In this document: piece after piece, positions 44,915 through 54,098 of the stretch
Numbering within the stretch: the stretch's first letter is position 1
Layout: each line of letters starts with the position of its first letter
Position numbers and translations under genes: made by a program
Notes under the pieces: generated by a model
The model's database searches: none
Seen by the model: only the letters and a program-made list of their open reading frames with translations
What the model was told of the DNA's origin: nothing
NCBI RefSeq assembly: GCF_020164435.1
Contig: NZ_JAIUDQ010000010.1
Coordinates: forward strand, 1-64,000
From: Phyllobacterium lublinensis
GTDB lineage: Bacteria; Pseudomonadota; Alphaproteobacteria; Rhizobiales; Rhizobiaceae
Reading direction: 5' to 3'
Length of the DNA stretch: 64,000 nt

Positions 44915-45160
44915 GAACACCGCAATTGAATGGTGAGATCACACCTTTAACCCGTGGATGGGACCTTGCCATATCGCGTGTCCATCAAGGTTTCGGCGTA
45001 GCAGTGGTCACAACCTGGAGAAACCTTGGTGCAGCCTCCGATGGGGCCGCATGGCGAGCGTGTCCGTACTTCCCTCGCCAACTGGTACAAACCGCGCCGC
45101 TGGCAGCGGGGAGCTTCGGCGTTCCTTGCCACACACGGCCGTCGCCACGCTATACCATTG
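44907..45160 (+). pseudogene. DUF5131 (phage Gp37/Gp68-like) gene remnant with internal inversion
   Basis: The plus strand begins MAENTAIEW, then a TGA stop where the family has Cys, then DHTFNPWMG. The next family segment, CTKVSPGCDHCYAETLM then DTRYGKV, is present only on the minus strand (about 45036 back to 44964). The plus strand then resumes with MGPHGERVRTSLANWYKPRR, RWQRGASAFLATHGRR. The gene thus carries one nonsense change and a ~73-bp internal inversion of the Cys-rich cluster, and its 3' two-thirds is missing. Confidence 0.75.
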
Positions 45161-45473
45161 ATATCGAACGATAAAGACGGCTTTAAGGGCGATGCATCGA
45201 TTGCGGGATGTGCGTTGTGTGACGCACATCATTCGGGCCGTGTCACCTTTCAAACCAGTAGGGGCAAGGCTTTGGTAGATCGGGTGACGCGACAGTGCCC
45301 ATTTGAGTGTCTTAGCGCGCACGTGCACGCAGGTGAATATCTCTAAAGCGAAAACAAACGCGTCACGCGCGTCACCCGCGAGTTGGAACTCTTGCCGAGC
45401 AGGGGTTCGAAAGGTGACGCGGCAGTGCCGTCTGTGTCACCGCCGCAGCCCTGAGCAAGCTCCTTTGGAAAGA
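45161..45473. other. Intergenic region with GTGACGCG-type repeats
   Basis: gtgacgcgacagtgcc (about 45284-45299) recurs as gtgacgcggcagtgcc (about 45414-45429). Further copies of the core appear inverted as cgcgtcacgcgcgtcacc (about 45359-45376). Such clustered GTGACGC motifs can mark a replication-initiator or phage-repressor binding region, but no such gene survives here. Confidence 0.45.
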
Positions 45474-46964
45474 TTACACCAAAAGCCAGTCGGACTGGGT
45501 GATGTCGGGATGCTGCCCGTTCAACCACATGTTGTCCTGGCCGGTGGATTCGCTGCGCCAAACAATGTCGTCGGTGCCGTCGCCGTTGAAGTCGCCGCTG
45601 GTGACCGGTTTCCAGTCAAGGTTGCCGCCGATCGACTGGACGCTGGACGGTTGGCCGTTGGCCATGGTCCAAAGAATGTCCTGGCCGGTGGATTCGCTCC
45701 GCCAAACAATGTCGTCGGTGCCGTCGCCGTTGAAGTCGCCGCTGGTGACCGGCTTCCAGTCAAGGTTGCCGCCGATCGACTGGACGCTGGACGGCTGGCC
45801 GTTGGCCATGGTCCAAAGAATGTCTTGGCCGGTGGATTCGCTCCGCCAAACAATGTCGTCGGTGCCGTCGCCGTTGAAGTCGCCGCTGGTGACCGGCTTC
45901 CAGTCAAGGTTGCCGCCAATATTGGACGTGGAATACGTCGAACGAACATTGGCGAGCAAAGCCTCTGTCTGCTGGCCAGTGCCGTCAGCGTCCCAGTATA
46001 TGTTGCCTGAGGCGCGATCGTAGACCAGCCCGGGCCCGGGCGCGGTGGCCGAGGTGCCCAACTCGAAGTTGATCCCGGCGCTCGCCAGCGTGCCGGCCAA
46101 ATTATGAGAGAAATCCGCGGCAGACAACTGAAAATGATCCTCACCGGACGTGAAGTCGATGCTGTCCGCCCCGTCCGTTGGCGCCATGAAGACGAATGTG
46201 TCGTTGCCGGCGCCACCGAAGAGCGTATCCAGGCCAGCTCCGCCGGCCAGCAAGTCATTGCCGCTGTCGCCAAAGAGATAGTCATCTCCACTGTCGCCAA
46301 AGAGATAGTCATCTCCACCCTCGCCGAACAGGTGATCCGAACCGCTTCTGCCGTCGATAAAGTTACCAATAGAGTCGCCGACTAATGTATCGGCATGCGC
46401 CGACCCGATCAGGGCCTCAATGCTCGTCAGGAGATCGCCGGTTGCTTCTCCCGTATAACCTCGACCGGTGTCGAGTCGAACGTAGACTCCGCTTGTGGCG
46501 AAGTCATAGCGTGCAAAATCGGCGCCCGATCCGCCGTCGATGGTGTCGGCGCCCTCGCCGCCCCAGACGTCATCATCGCCGCCTCGAGCATAAATGGTAT
46601 CGTTTCCACCATAGGAGACTGCAAGGTCGTCGTAGTCTGACAGGTCCAAATAGTCGTTTCCTCCCAGAGCAATGCTGAAGAGCCCTGGAAGGTTGTTCGA
46701 TTGAATATACGAGGCGGCGAGTGGAGCGCTCACCGACAAGCCGGTAATCGAGCCTTGCAGCGAGCCCATATAATACTGGGAGTACCCTGTCAGCATTCCG
46801 CCAACCAAACTCGACCCGTAATAAGTGAAGCCGTAGCCGCTGTAGTAAGCGGTGGTGTAGTAGTCGGCAATGGTGATGTTGGTGCTAGTAGCGTTCGTGA
46901 CGTACCCATCCCACGTCTGCGCGTTCAGCATGTTGATGGGAGAGTAGGCGTTGACGTAGGCCAT
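45474..46964 (-). CDS. RTX calcium-binding protein with FG-GAP-like tandem repeats
   Basis: A 496-residue protein without an N-terminal signal peptide. Residues about 95-265 hold RTX nonapeptides (ALGGNDYLDLSD, GGEGADTIDGGSGADF, FGDSGDDYLFGDSGNDLLAG, FGGAGNDTFVF) that form a Ca2+-binding beta-roll and serve as a type I secretion signal class. Residues about 345-490 are almost three copies of a 48-residue unit containing DFNGDGTDDIVWRSESTG, a VCBS/FG-GAP calcium-binding pattern. It lies on the opposite strand 1.3 kb from a type I ABC/HlyD pair and is the likely cargo. No catalytic domain is visible; an adhesion or biofilm-matrix role is plausible. Confidence 0.85.
   Translation of the reverse strand: MAYVNAYSPINMLNAQTWDGYVTNATSTNITIADYYTTAYYSGYGFTYYGSSLVGGMLTGYSQYYMGSLQGSITGLSVSAPLAASYIQSNNLPGLFSIALGGNDYLDLSDYDDLAVSYGGNDTIYARGGDDDVWGGEGADTIDGGSGADFARYDFATSGVYVRLDTGRGYTGEATGDLLTSIEALIGSAHADTLVGDSIGNFIDGRSGSDHLFGEGGDDYLFGDSGDDYLFGDSGNDLLAGGAGLDTLFGGAGNDTFVFMAPTDGADSIDFTSGEDHFQLSAADFSHNLAGTLASAGINFELGTSATAPGPGLVYDRASGNIYWDADGTGQQTEALLANVRSTYSTSNIGGNLDWKPVTSGDFNGDGTDDIVWRSESTGQDILWTMANGQPSSVQSIGGNLDWKPVTSGDFNGDGTDDIVWRSESTGQDILWTMANGQPSSVQSIGGNLDWKPVTSGDFNGDGTDDIVWRSESTGQDNMWLNGQHPDITQSDWLLV
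45537..45920 (-). repeat. Tandem 144-bp repeats in the RTX gene
   Basis: Units start at 45537, 45681 and 45825 (plus-strand coordinates), exactly 144 bp apart; the third is partial (about 96 bp). Copies differ by only a few bases. Each encodes 48 residues (SIGGNLDWKPVTSGDFNGDG and on). Near identity at the DNA level shows recent duplication or ongoing gene conversion. Confidence 0.92.
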
Positions 46965-48240
46965 ACAAGGCGTTCCTGCTTAGTGAGTGTTGTGTTGGAT
47001 TTGCAGCTTTCTCATTAATCTATATAGGCAATGCTGCCACCAACGTCTTGCGATTTCCCGCCATATGTTTGCGATTACTTGCCAATTGGATGTCTGAGCT
47101 GTTCTGGGCGGACGCATCGCGCCCTGGTCGGCAGCGAGGCGCCTTCGCGTAATCGCCAGTCTCATAGGCGGCGTTGCCGTCGTCTAGTGGCCCCAGTAAC
47201 CACAGCACCCGGGAGCGCGACAGCAACAGCAACGCTGGTGAGAATGCGCTTGATCGCCGCAATAAGAGGTGATTTCAATTGAGATCCTTCCTCACTCTGC
47301 GGGACGATGTAGCGATCCTTCCCCGGCTCCGTTTGCTTTCAAGTGCCAATCGCTTGCTCTCAGCCGTCAGATGTACTCAATCTCCGCGACAGGACAAAGG
47401 GCGCCCGCCTTCATCGAGCGCTCCGGCGGCGAGCATTTCGATCCGGCGAAGGACCGCGGCAAGGACAAGCGCCGCGATTACTCGCTGCGGGACACCATGG
47501 TGCAGCCGGCATCGACGTTCATTCAGTGGAATTGTGATCCGGTGGCGACCCAAGTTCACGAAGCGCACGGCGACCAGCTAGAGGTGAACCTAACCCATTG
47601 ACTTCAATGCTGATCCCAACTGGATTCGAACCAGTGGCCTACAGATTGGGAATCTGGCGTCGGCAATAACAAATCAAGGCCATCTTTACAGGACAAGCTG
47701 AAGGGTACGTCGATGGATGGTTTTCGTGCAGGCTGCGTTTGCCCAATCCTACTGAATTTGAGTGATGCCTCCCCTTGAACCCTCCCTCATGCAACTGCCT
47801 TCATTTTTTGGTGGTGCTTAAGCGCGGCGATGACCGCCCCGATCTTGTTTTCAGACAACGAGGAAATGTCGATGCCCTCTGTGGCTGGGGGAGGATTGTT
47901 GCACGCGGCCCACGGAGTGGACCCGCGCACGCGGCGCAAATGGCGCGACTGCTATCACTCGGAAAATGAGGCGCAATTGATGGACCGTCGCGTTCGAGGT
48001 CCGTCGTCCGAGAGTCTCAGCGCAACTCTTTGCTCTTGGCCGCCAATGTTTTGCGCTTGGCTGCCAACGGACCCACCTGCACGCCAAACCGATTGTTACA
48101 GCCTTGTAATATAACGCCGGTCTCCGATATGTGCGCTAACCCGGCAACTTGAGGGAAGCCGATTTTCTAAAAAATCAAAGCCTCGCACCCCGACGACAGC
48201 GTCGGTTCGTGCCGACGCTGGCTATTGCACAGGAGATATC
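46965..48240. other. Long region between RTX gene and secretion genes
   Basis: About 1.3 kb with no intact gene. It contains the tRNA 3'-half remnant at 47617-47661 and some coding-like debris (for example 47400-47600 on the plus strand) that I cannot name. The right end should hold the promoter of the secretion genes at 48241. Confidence 0.5.
47617..47661 (-). other. tRNA 3'-half remnant, candidate attachment site
   Basis: On the minus strand an anticodon arm (cagattcccaatctg, loop reading CCC, one base from a CCU Arg anticodon) is followed by a five-base variable loop. A perfect T arm (actggttcgaatccagt) and the 3' acceptor strand (tgggatca) come next. No D arm or 5' acceptor lies upstream. 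Integrative elements that insert into tRNA genes leave such 3' halves behind, so this is a likely att remnant. Confidence 0.65.
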
Positions 48241-50013
48241 ATGGCAGGACCGGCAACCGCAACGACACCGGGCAATGAGTTGAGGACAGCGTTCCGGCAT
48301 TGCGCAGGCGCACTGACGGGCGTCGGCATTTTCTCCGCGGTGGTCAACCTCCTTGGCCTGACCGGTTCGCTCTACATGCTGCAGGTCTATGACCGGGTGT
48401 TGCCCTCGCAGAGCGTGCCAACGCTGGTCGGCATCACCATCGTCATGGTCTTTCTCTATGCGGTTTATGGCCTCCTTGACTTCACCCGGCTGCGCCTTCT
48501 CGTTCGCATCGGCAACACCCTCGACCGCAAGCTGCATGCGAAGGCTTTTGCGGCCTCGCTGCTCTTGCCCTTAAGGGCAGGCCATGAGGGAACCCGCGTG
48601 CAGCCGATCCGCGACCTTGACCAGATCCGAAGCTTTGTCTCTGGAACAGGCCCGACCGCTTTCTTCGACCTGCCATGGATGCCGTTCTACTTGCTTATCA
48701 TTTACATGATGCATCCCTGGCTCGGACTGCTGGCAACCGCGGGCGCGGCACTCAGCGTGGTTTTGACCCTGGTGGCGGAAACACTTGGCCGCGCATCGGC
48801 GCGGCGGGCGACGGAATCCGTGATAACCCGCACCGCCTATGCCGAGGCCGGCCGCCGCAATGCTGAGGTGATCCGGGCGATGGGGCTTTCCAACCGGTTC
48901 GGCCGGCTGTGGAGCGAGCAGAGCCTGCGCTTTCTCAGGGACCAGCGCTGCGTCTCCGACGTCGTTGGCGCAGCAGGAACGCTGTCACGCACCCTCAGAA
49001 TGATGCTGCAATCGCTGATGCTCGGGCTTGGCGCCTATCTGGTGATGTCGGGCGAGGCTTCGTCAGGTGTCATCATCGCTTCTTCGATCATGCTGGCACG
49101 TTCGCTCGCGCCGATCGATATCGCCATTGCCAACTGGCGTGGCTTCACGTCGGCCCGCCAAAGCTATACACAGCTATCAAAGACCCTGACGGCGTTCGCC
49201 GACCTCGAGCAGCCGATGGCGCTGCCGCGGCCGAAGCACACGCTATCCGTCGAGGCGCTGACCGTCGCCGCACCCGGACAGCAGAAACCGCTGATCCAGA
49301 ACGTCACCTTCAAGCTAGAGGCAGGTTCCGGGCTTGGCGTGATCGGGCCGAGCGCATCCGGCAAGTCAACGCTGGTGCGTGCCCTCGTCGGCGCCTGGAC
49401 CGCGTTGCGCGGCACGGTCCGTCTTGACCAGGCCGCACTCGAGCAGTGGGACGTCGAGGCGCTCGGATCTGACATCGGCTACCTGCCGCAGGCCATCGAA
49501 CTGTTCGAGGGGACTGTCGCCGAAAACATCTGCCGCTTCGACGAGAACGCCGATCCCAAAGCCATTCTTTCGGCAGCAAAAGCGGCTGGCGTCGAACACA
49601 TGATCCTGCGCCTGCCCGACGGCTTCCAGACCCGGGTCGGCGACAGCGGCGCCGCACTTTCCGCTGGACAGCGGCAGCTGGTCGGGCTGGCCCGGGCGCT
49701 TTACGGCGATCCCTTCCTGGTGGTTCTCGACGAGCCCAACTCCAATCTCGACGCCGACGGCGATGTGTCTCTGGCAACCGCCATCGAAGGGGTTCGTCAA
49801 CGTGGTGGCATCGTCATCGTTGTCGCCCACCGCCCGTCGGCGTTGGCCAACCTTGACCAGGTCCTGGTCATGGGCGGCGGTATGGTGCAGGCGTTCGGCC
49901 CCAAGGAAGAGGTGCTGGCCAGCGTGACCCGGTCCGCGGCTCATGCCCAGCCGGCGGCTCATGCAGCTGCGCGGCAAACCTCGACTGTTGTTTCTCTGTC
50001 CAATCGAAAGTGA
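48241..50013 (+). CDS. Type I secretion system permease/ATPase (PrtD-like)
   Basis: A 590-residue ABC exporter with a clear AGGAGA ribosome binding site. Residues about 20-310 form a six-helix membrane domain beginning with the RTX-exporter pattern LLGLTGSLYMLQVYDRVLPS. The ATPase domain follows, with Walker A GPSASGKST (about 368), signature LSAGQRQLVGLARAL (about 475) and Walker B FLVVLDEPNSNLD (about 495). There is no N-terminal peptidase domain, so it is the PrtD/AprD class that exports RTX proteins in one step. The next gene overlaps by 4 nt. The outer-membrane TolC partner is not encoded here. Confidence 0.93.
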   Translation: MAGPATATTPGNELRTAFRHCAGALTGVGIFSAVVNLLGLTGSLYMLQVYDRVLPSQSVPTLVGITIVMVFLYAVYGLLDFTRLRLLVRIGNTLDRKLHAKAFAASLLLPLRAGHEGTRVQPIRDLDQIRSFVSGTGPTAFFDLPWMPFYLLIIYMMHPWLGLLATAGAALSVVLTLVAETLGRASARRATESVITRTAYAEAGRRNAEVIRAMGLSNRFGRLWSEQSLRFLRDQRCVSDVVGAAGTLSRTLRMMLQSLMLGLGAYLVMSGEASSGVIIASSIMLARSLAPIDIAIANWRGFTSARQSYTQLSKTLTAFADLEQPMALPRPKHTLSVEALTVAAPGQQKPLIQNVTFKLEAGSGLGVIGPSASGKSTLVRALVGAWTALRGTVRLDQAALEQWDVEALGSDIGYLPQAIELFEGTVAENICRFDENADPKAILSAAKAAGVEHMILRLPDGFQTRVGDSGAALSAGQRQLVGLARALYGDPFLVVLDEPNSNLDADGDVSLATAIEGVRQRGGIVIVVAHRPSALANLDQVLVMGGGMVQAFGPKEEVLASVTRSAAHAQPAAHAAARQTSTVVSLSNRK

Positions 50014-51335
50014 AGCCAAAAATGTCATCCGTTTCAGAAAAGCACCCTCACTCTAGCGAGGGCATCCGGGCCAACATCCTGTTCGGGTTGGCAGTGTCCG
50101 CCCTGCTCGTTGGCGGCGTCGGCGCCTGGGCATCGATCACCTCGCTGGCCGGCGCGGTTATCGCTTCCGGCGATGTGGTCGTCGAGAGCAACTCCAAGAA
50201 AGTGCAGCACCAGACAGGCGGCATCGTCGGCGAGATCCTGGTCAAGGAAGGCGACCGCGTCTCGGCAGGTGACGTGATCGTTCGGCTCGATGAGACGATG
50301 ACTCGCGCTAACCTTCAGATCGTCGCCCAGCAATATGACCGCACCGTCGCACGGCAGGCGCGGCTGCAGGCCGAGCGGCTCGGACTTGCCGAAATCAGGT
50401 TCCCAAAGGACCTGGCGCAGCGTGCGGCCGATCCGGACGTGGAAACCGTGCTTGCTGGCGAGAAGGCGCTGTTTGAAAGCCGCACCAAGGCTTCTACCGG
50501 GCTGAAGTCGCAGCTCGAGGCCCGTTCGGGCCAGCTCAAAAAACAGATCGATGGCCTCACCGCCCAGCGCAAGGCGACAGACGAGGCGGCGGCACTGGTC
50601 GAACGGGACTTCAACAGCCTGCAAGAGCTTTACGAAAAGAAATTAGTCTCGCTCGAGCGAGTGAGTGATTTGCACCTTGAACTATCCCGACTGCAGGGTG
50701 AGACCGGGCGTCTTGCCGCGGCGATCGCCGAGACAGAAGGCAAGATCAGCGAAACCAACCTGCAGTCCATCCAGGTCGACGAGGACATGCGCAAGGACGT
50801 CAACGAAGAACTGCGCGAACTCGACGGCAAGGAGGTCGAACTGATCGAGCGCAAGACTGTCGCCAGGGATCAGCTGGCCCGCACCGAAATCCGTGCGCCG
50901 CAATCAGGCTTCGTCCAGGAGCTTGCGATCCACACCGTCGGCGGGGTCATCACGCCGGGCGAGACCCTGATGCTGATCGTGCCCGAACAGGACCGGCTGG
51001 TCATCGACGCCATGGTGGTGCCTGCCAGCATCGACGACGTCAAGCCCGGACAGCCCGTCTCGATCCGCTTCCCGGCGTTTGACGCCGCCACAACGCCGGA
51101 ATGCAAGGGCACCGTGCAGCGCGTGTCCGCCGACCTTATCAAGGATCCGCAACGGGAGGCCTCTTACTTCGTCGCCAGGACCACGCTCGACGACCGGGAG
51201 GCCTGCCTCAAGGACGCCAAGCGACTGCAGCCCGGCATGCCCGCCGAAGTTCACATCCAGACCGGCGAGCGCAACGTCTTGTCTTACGTGATGAAGCCGC
51301 TGTCCGACCAGATGAACCGGGCGTTCAAAGAGTAG
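50010..51335 (+). CDS. Type I secretion periplasmic adaptor (HlyD/PrtE family)
   Basis: A 441-residue protein. GTG at 50010 is coupled to the ABC gene; an ATG four codons later is an alternative. One membrane anchor lies at about residues 22-44 (NILFGLAVSALLVGG). The lipoyl half-motif VQHQTGGIVGEILVKEGDRV follows, then a long coiled-coil hairpin (about 100-290), the second lipoyl half (IRAPQSGFVQELAIHTVGG) and a beta-barrel domain. It links the inner-membrane exporter to a TolC-type channel. The presumed cargo is the RTX protein at 45474-46964 and, formerly, the adhesin decayed at 51494-52154. Confidence 0.92.
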   Translation: MKPKMSSVSEKHPHSSEGIRANILFGLAVSALLVGGVGAWASITSLAGAVIASGDVVVESNSKKVQHQTGGIVGEILVKEGDRVSAGDVIVRLDETMTRANLQIVAQQYDRTVARQARLQAERLGLAEIRFPKDLAQRAADPDVETVLAGEKALFESRTKASTGLKSQLEARSGQLKKQIDGLTAQRKATDEAAALVERDFNSLQELYEKKLVSLERVSDLHLELSRLQGETGRLAAAIAETEGKISETNLQSIQVDEDMRKDVNEELRELDGKEVELIERKTVARDQLARTEIRAPQSGFVQELAIHTVGGVITPGETLMLIVPEQDRLVIDAMVVPASIDDVKPGQPVSIRFPAFDAATTPECKGTVQRVSADLIKDPQREASYFVARTTLDDREACLKDAKRLQPGMPAEVHIQTGERNVLSYVMKPLSDQMNRAFKE

Positions 51336-51493
51336 TCGAGGCAGACGGGCTCGGTCCAACTGGTAGGACGACGCGCTGTTTTTACGACGCCCGCCACAGC
51401 CACTACCCGACAAGAGATACTACCTGCCGTGAAGGGGCGGCGGCAGGTCAGTTTTTTACCAACAACAGCCTCAACGGAAGAAAGACAGTACTA

Positions 51494-52154
51494 TGTCTCT
51501 AATATCAAACATCTCAAATATCATCAGTGCCTTGGTGGCACCGGCAGCAGTGCCAGTGAAGATTGGTGGATGACGCCAACAATGATTTTTACCGGCATCG
51601 GCATCAAGAACGACGTGGTCGTTTTCGATGCCATACAGAACCTCGATGAGAAGTTCGGCGCGGGCGGTGATAAGGTTCAGAACTACTCCATCATGGACGG
51701 TGGTGCCGGTATCGACACCCTCACGCTTAAGCTGACTGAATCGCAGTACGCCGCGTTCGAGGCCGAAGTGGCAGAAAAGCTCGGCGCGATCAAGGCCGGG
51801 GGTATCGACTTCAGTGATATCGCATCTATCTGCAAGGGCTGGGAGTGCTTCAAGTTCGACGTCTGCAAATCCTAGGTCGGCACTACGCAGGACGTGACGG
51901 TCAGCTACACCGTTGCCGACGGCAAGGGTGGTACTTCGGTGGCGACACTCACCATCAAGGTCTGCGGCACCAACGACGCGCCGACGGCCGTCGCTGACAC
52001 CAACTCCGTCAAGGAAGACGCCACCGTTTCCGGCACAGTCGCCAACGACGACGGCCATGTGTTGACCTTCGCGCTGACTGACCCGGATCATGCACCGGCC
52101 GGCTTGACGCTCAAGGCCGACGGTTCGTACACATTCAACGCCGCCGATGTCGCT
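51494..52154 (+). pseudogene. Decayed type I-secreted adhesin with VCBS/cadherin-like repeat
   Basis: A frame from ATG 51494 (MSLISNISNIISALVAPAAV) shifts after about 26 codons into another that runs to a TAG at 51873-51875 (NYSIMDGGAGIDTLTLKLTE, then EVAEKLGAI). After the stop the same region continues VTVSYTVADGKGGTSVATLT, NDAPTAVADTNSVKEDATVS, a VCBS/T1SS repeat, and breaks off at NAADVAY near 52154. The adhesin that went with the secretion genes has thus been destroyed by a frameshift, a stop and truncation at the junction with integrase-bearing DNA. Confidence 0.6.
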
Positions 52155-52234
52155 TACCCACCACCGATTTCAGAACGAAACGGAAACCTTCGGGACTGCT
52201 GCTGTCATCACGATTAGTTTCGTCCTGCGATCGA

Positions 52235-53320
52235 TCATTCGCCCAATAACACTTTTGCTGCATCTCTCTTGTTTGGCGGTGCATTGCGGATAAGCTCATA
52301 GAGTTCCTGGTCTTCGGGATCGACCAACTTATCCCGGATGCCTGCAACCAGAGCGAGCTTCCGTGGATCATCAAGCTTACCGTAGTAAGTCGCGGTTGTG
52401 CGATAGTGCTCGTGGCCGAGGTTCTGACTGAGCGCTTTCTTTTGCTCTGCCCCAATTGGAAGCTGTTCTATCCATTGTTCAATCGTGCTGCGGACAGAGT
52501 GCGGCTTGAAGTACTGCTCTCCGGTCATCTCGGTGGCTTCCCTAATTATTTCGCGTATCGGGTTCGTAGATGACCAGGCTTCAAATGCGGTGTCCTGCTT
52601 TGCAGAAAACCGGTTAGGGCCCTTTGGAAAAAGCGGATCATCATCATTGGCCCCGTGTGCCTTGAGATCTGCGATCCAATCGATCACGACTTGCTCTAAA
52701 TCTGCATCGATTGGGAATCATGCTGTTACCATCGATTTGGCGCGCTTTGTCTTCACCTCGCTTGTGCGCTGATAGACCAGCTTCTTCGCAACATCGACAT
52801 GCTTGGCATGGAAAGAGACAACTGCGCCGTCCCGGGCTCCCGATACAAGCAGGAAAGCAACTACCGCCCGGTTCCTCCGCTGCCAGAACGTCGTAGTTTG
52901 CGTCGAGAATACCAGCTTCTTTATCGCCCCAATGGTTGGCACGTATTTTTCCGAACTGGCATGAGCAATCGCGGACAGCTCTCGCGGGGGTGTGAAATAC
53001 ATGGGGATGTCGGCCGGTATCTGCCGATAGCCATTTTCATTGCGCAACCAGTTGAAGAAGGCGATCAGGTTCTGAAGCGTATGAACAATCGTGGAGGCTG
53101 AGAGTTCGGACTTCTCTCCATTGCCTCCAGCATTGATCAGGTTCCGTTTGAACGAAGCGATTTGATCTTTGGTGACGTTCCTGAAGTCAGTCGATGGAGA
53201 ATGTTTCTCAAATTTCCATAGGGGGCGCATGGCGGCATCGATCGTCTTGTCGCTCAGCCCGCGAGCTTCCTTCATGTGGTTTTGAAAACAAAACATGGCG
53301 AATGCGTTGTCATCGAGCAT
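52235..53320 (-). pseudogene. Tyrosine recombinase/integrase with one in-frame stop
   Basis: Two minus-strand frames (53320-52718 and 52717-52235) are in the same phase, separated by a single TGA at 52718-52720 (…AKSMVTA-stop-FPIDADLEQVVIDW…). Read through, the protein is about 361 residues. A core-binding domain comes first (KTIDAAMRPLWKFEKHSP); box I Arg is in SGARDGAVVSF, HxxR in HSVRSTIEQW and the C-terminal LGHEHYRTTATYYG supplies the last His and the Tyr nucleophile. One base (TGG to TGA) would explain the break. It lies at the point where the adhesin gene is cut. Confidence 0.8.
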
Positions 53321-53401
53321 GTCGACTCCCGGTATCGTTGATTGCCCAAATTCAGTTCGGACAGGTGAGGCCCTTTAACCAACGATTACAGCATCAATCC
53401 C

Positions 53402-53917
53402 GTGCAGGCGAACCATGAAGGATTGGGGAAGTCGCGCGAGCGGGGCTGTACCAGATACACGGCCGCATTCGAGCTGCTGTGCACCAAATCTGACCTTGAG
53501 CTGTTCGCGGTGGCAGCGAGCATAGCTGCGGCGGCGCTTGATCTGTTGACGCAGAACCCCAGCGCCAAGCCGTTCAGAGAGGGACGCGGAAAGCTTGTCG
53601 ACGATCTCGACGCCGGCAACACCTACGTCGCTCTGGGTGGTCAGATGGATTACGAGGACTATTTCAAATCGGCGCCCAAATCGTTCGTCCTGAAAGCCAT
53701 CGGAGAGGCGATCAACGAGGACGAGGCACGCCGGGTCAGCTCATTCAAGAAACCAGAGCTTGCAGCGTTCGCCCTGGCGAATGTTCCCGCGAAGGGTTGG
53801 CTTCTGGTCGAGCTGCGCACGTCTCACTATCTGGTCCTGGCGCTTAACCCGCCTTGTCTACCACTGCTTGATTATGGAACTGATGATGACGCCAACAACG
53901 ATGATGACAATGGATAA
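53402..53917 (+). pseudogene. ParB-like protein, C-terminal fragment
   Basis: Of 171 codons, the part from about residue 30 (FELLCTKSDLELFAVAASIA) to LVELRTSHYL resembles the C-terminal half of plasmid ParB/RepB-like proteins. The end is typical: SFVLKAIGEAINEDEARRVS, FKKPELAAFALANVPAKGW. The N-terminal nuclease and helix-turn-helix domains are absent, and the first codons come from the junction with the integrase side. The last 8 nt overlap the excisionase-like gene. It points to a plasmid or integrative-element ancestry of this segment. Confidence 0.55.
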
Positions 53918-54098
53918 CGCCGACGAGGCCGTGTTCACCCTACAGGAAGCTTGCGAAAGGTTCTTTCGTAACCGGATAGGGCCAAGCACGCTCCGCAGCC
54001 TGCATCGTGATGGCCGCTTAAGGATCATGCGCATCGGGCGCACTGATTTCGTCACTGCACAGGCAATGAAGGAAATGCTGAAATGCCAAGAAAGCTAG
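53910..54098 (+). CDS. Excisionase-like small DNA-binding protein
   Basis: A 62-residue protein (MDNADEAVFTLQEACERFF, then GPSTLRSLHRDGRLRIMRIG). This is a MerR/Xis-type winged helix in which a helix-turn-helix is followed by a short basic wing. Such genes commonly sit directly before an integrase of the kind found downstream, whose start overlaps this gene by 15 nt. It would bind the attachment site and steer recombination. The gene looks intact, although its integrase partner is broken. Confidence 0.65.
   Translation: MDNADEAVFTLQEACERFFRNRIGPSTLRSLHRDGRLRIMRIGRTDFVTAQAMKEMLKCQES

Noticed and set aside
45537-45920. Tandem repeats as a possible CRISPR array
   Set aside because: Units are 144 bp, contiguous, in frame and coding, with no spacers; no cas genes are nearby.
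45303-46010. 235-codon plus-strand frame with repeated segments
   Set aside because: Its repeats are the antisense reading of the 144-bp units in the RTX gene; it has no independent evidence.
47617-47661. Complete tRNA gene
   Set aside because: Only the anticodon arm, T arm and 3' acceptor strand are present; the D arm and 5' acceptor strand are missing.
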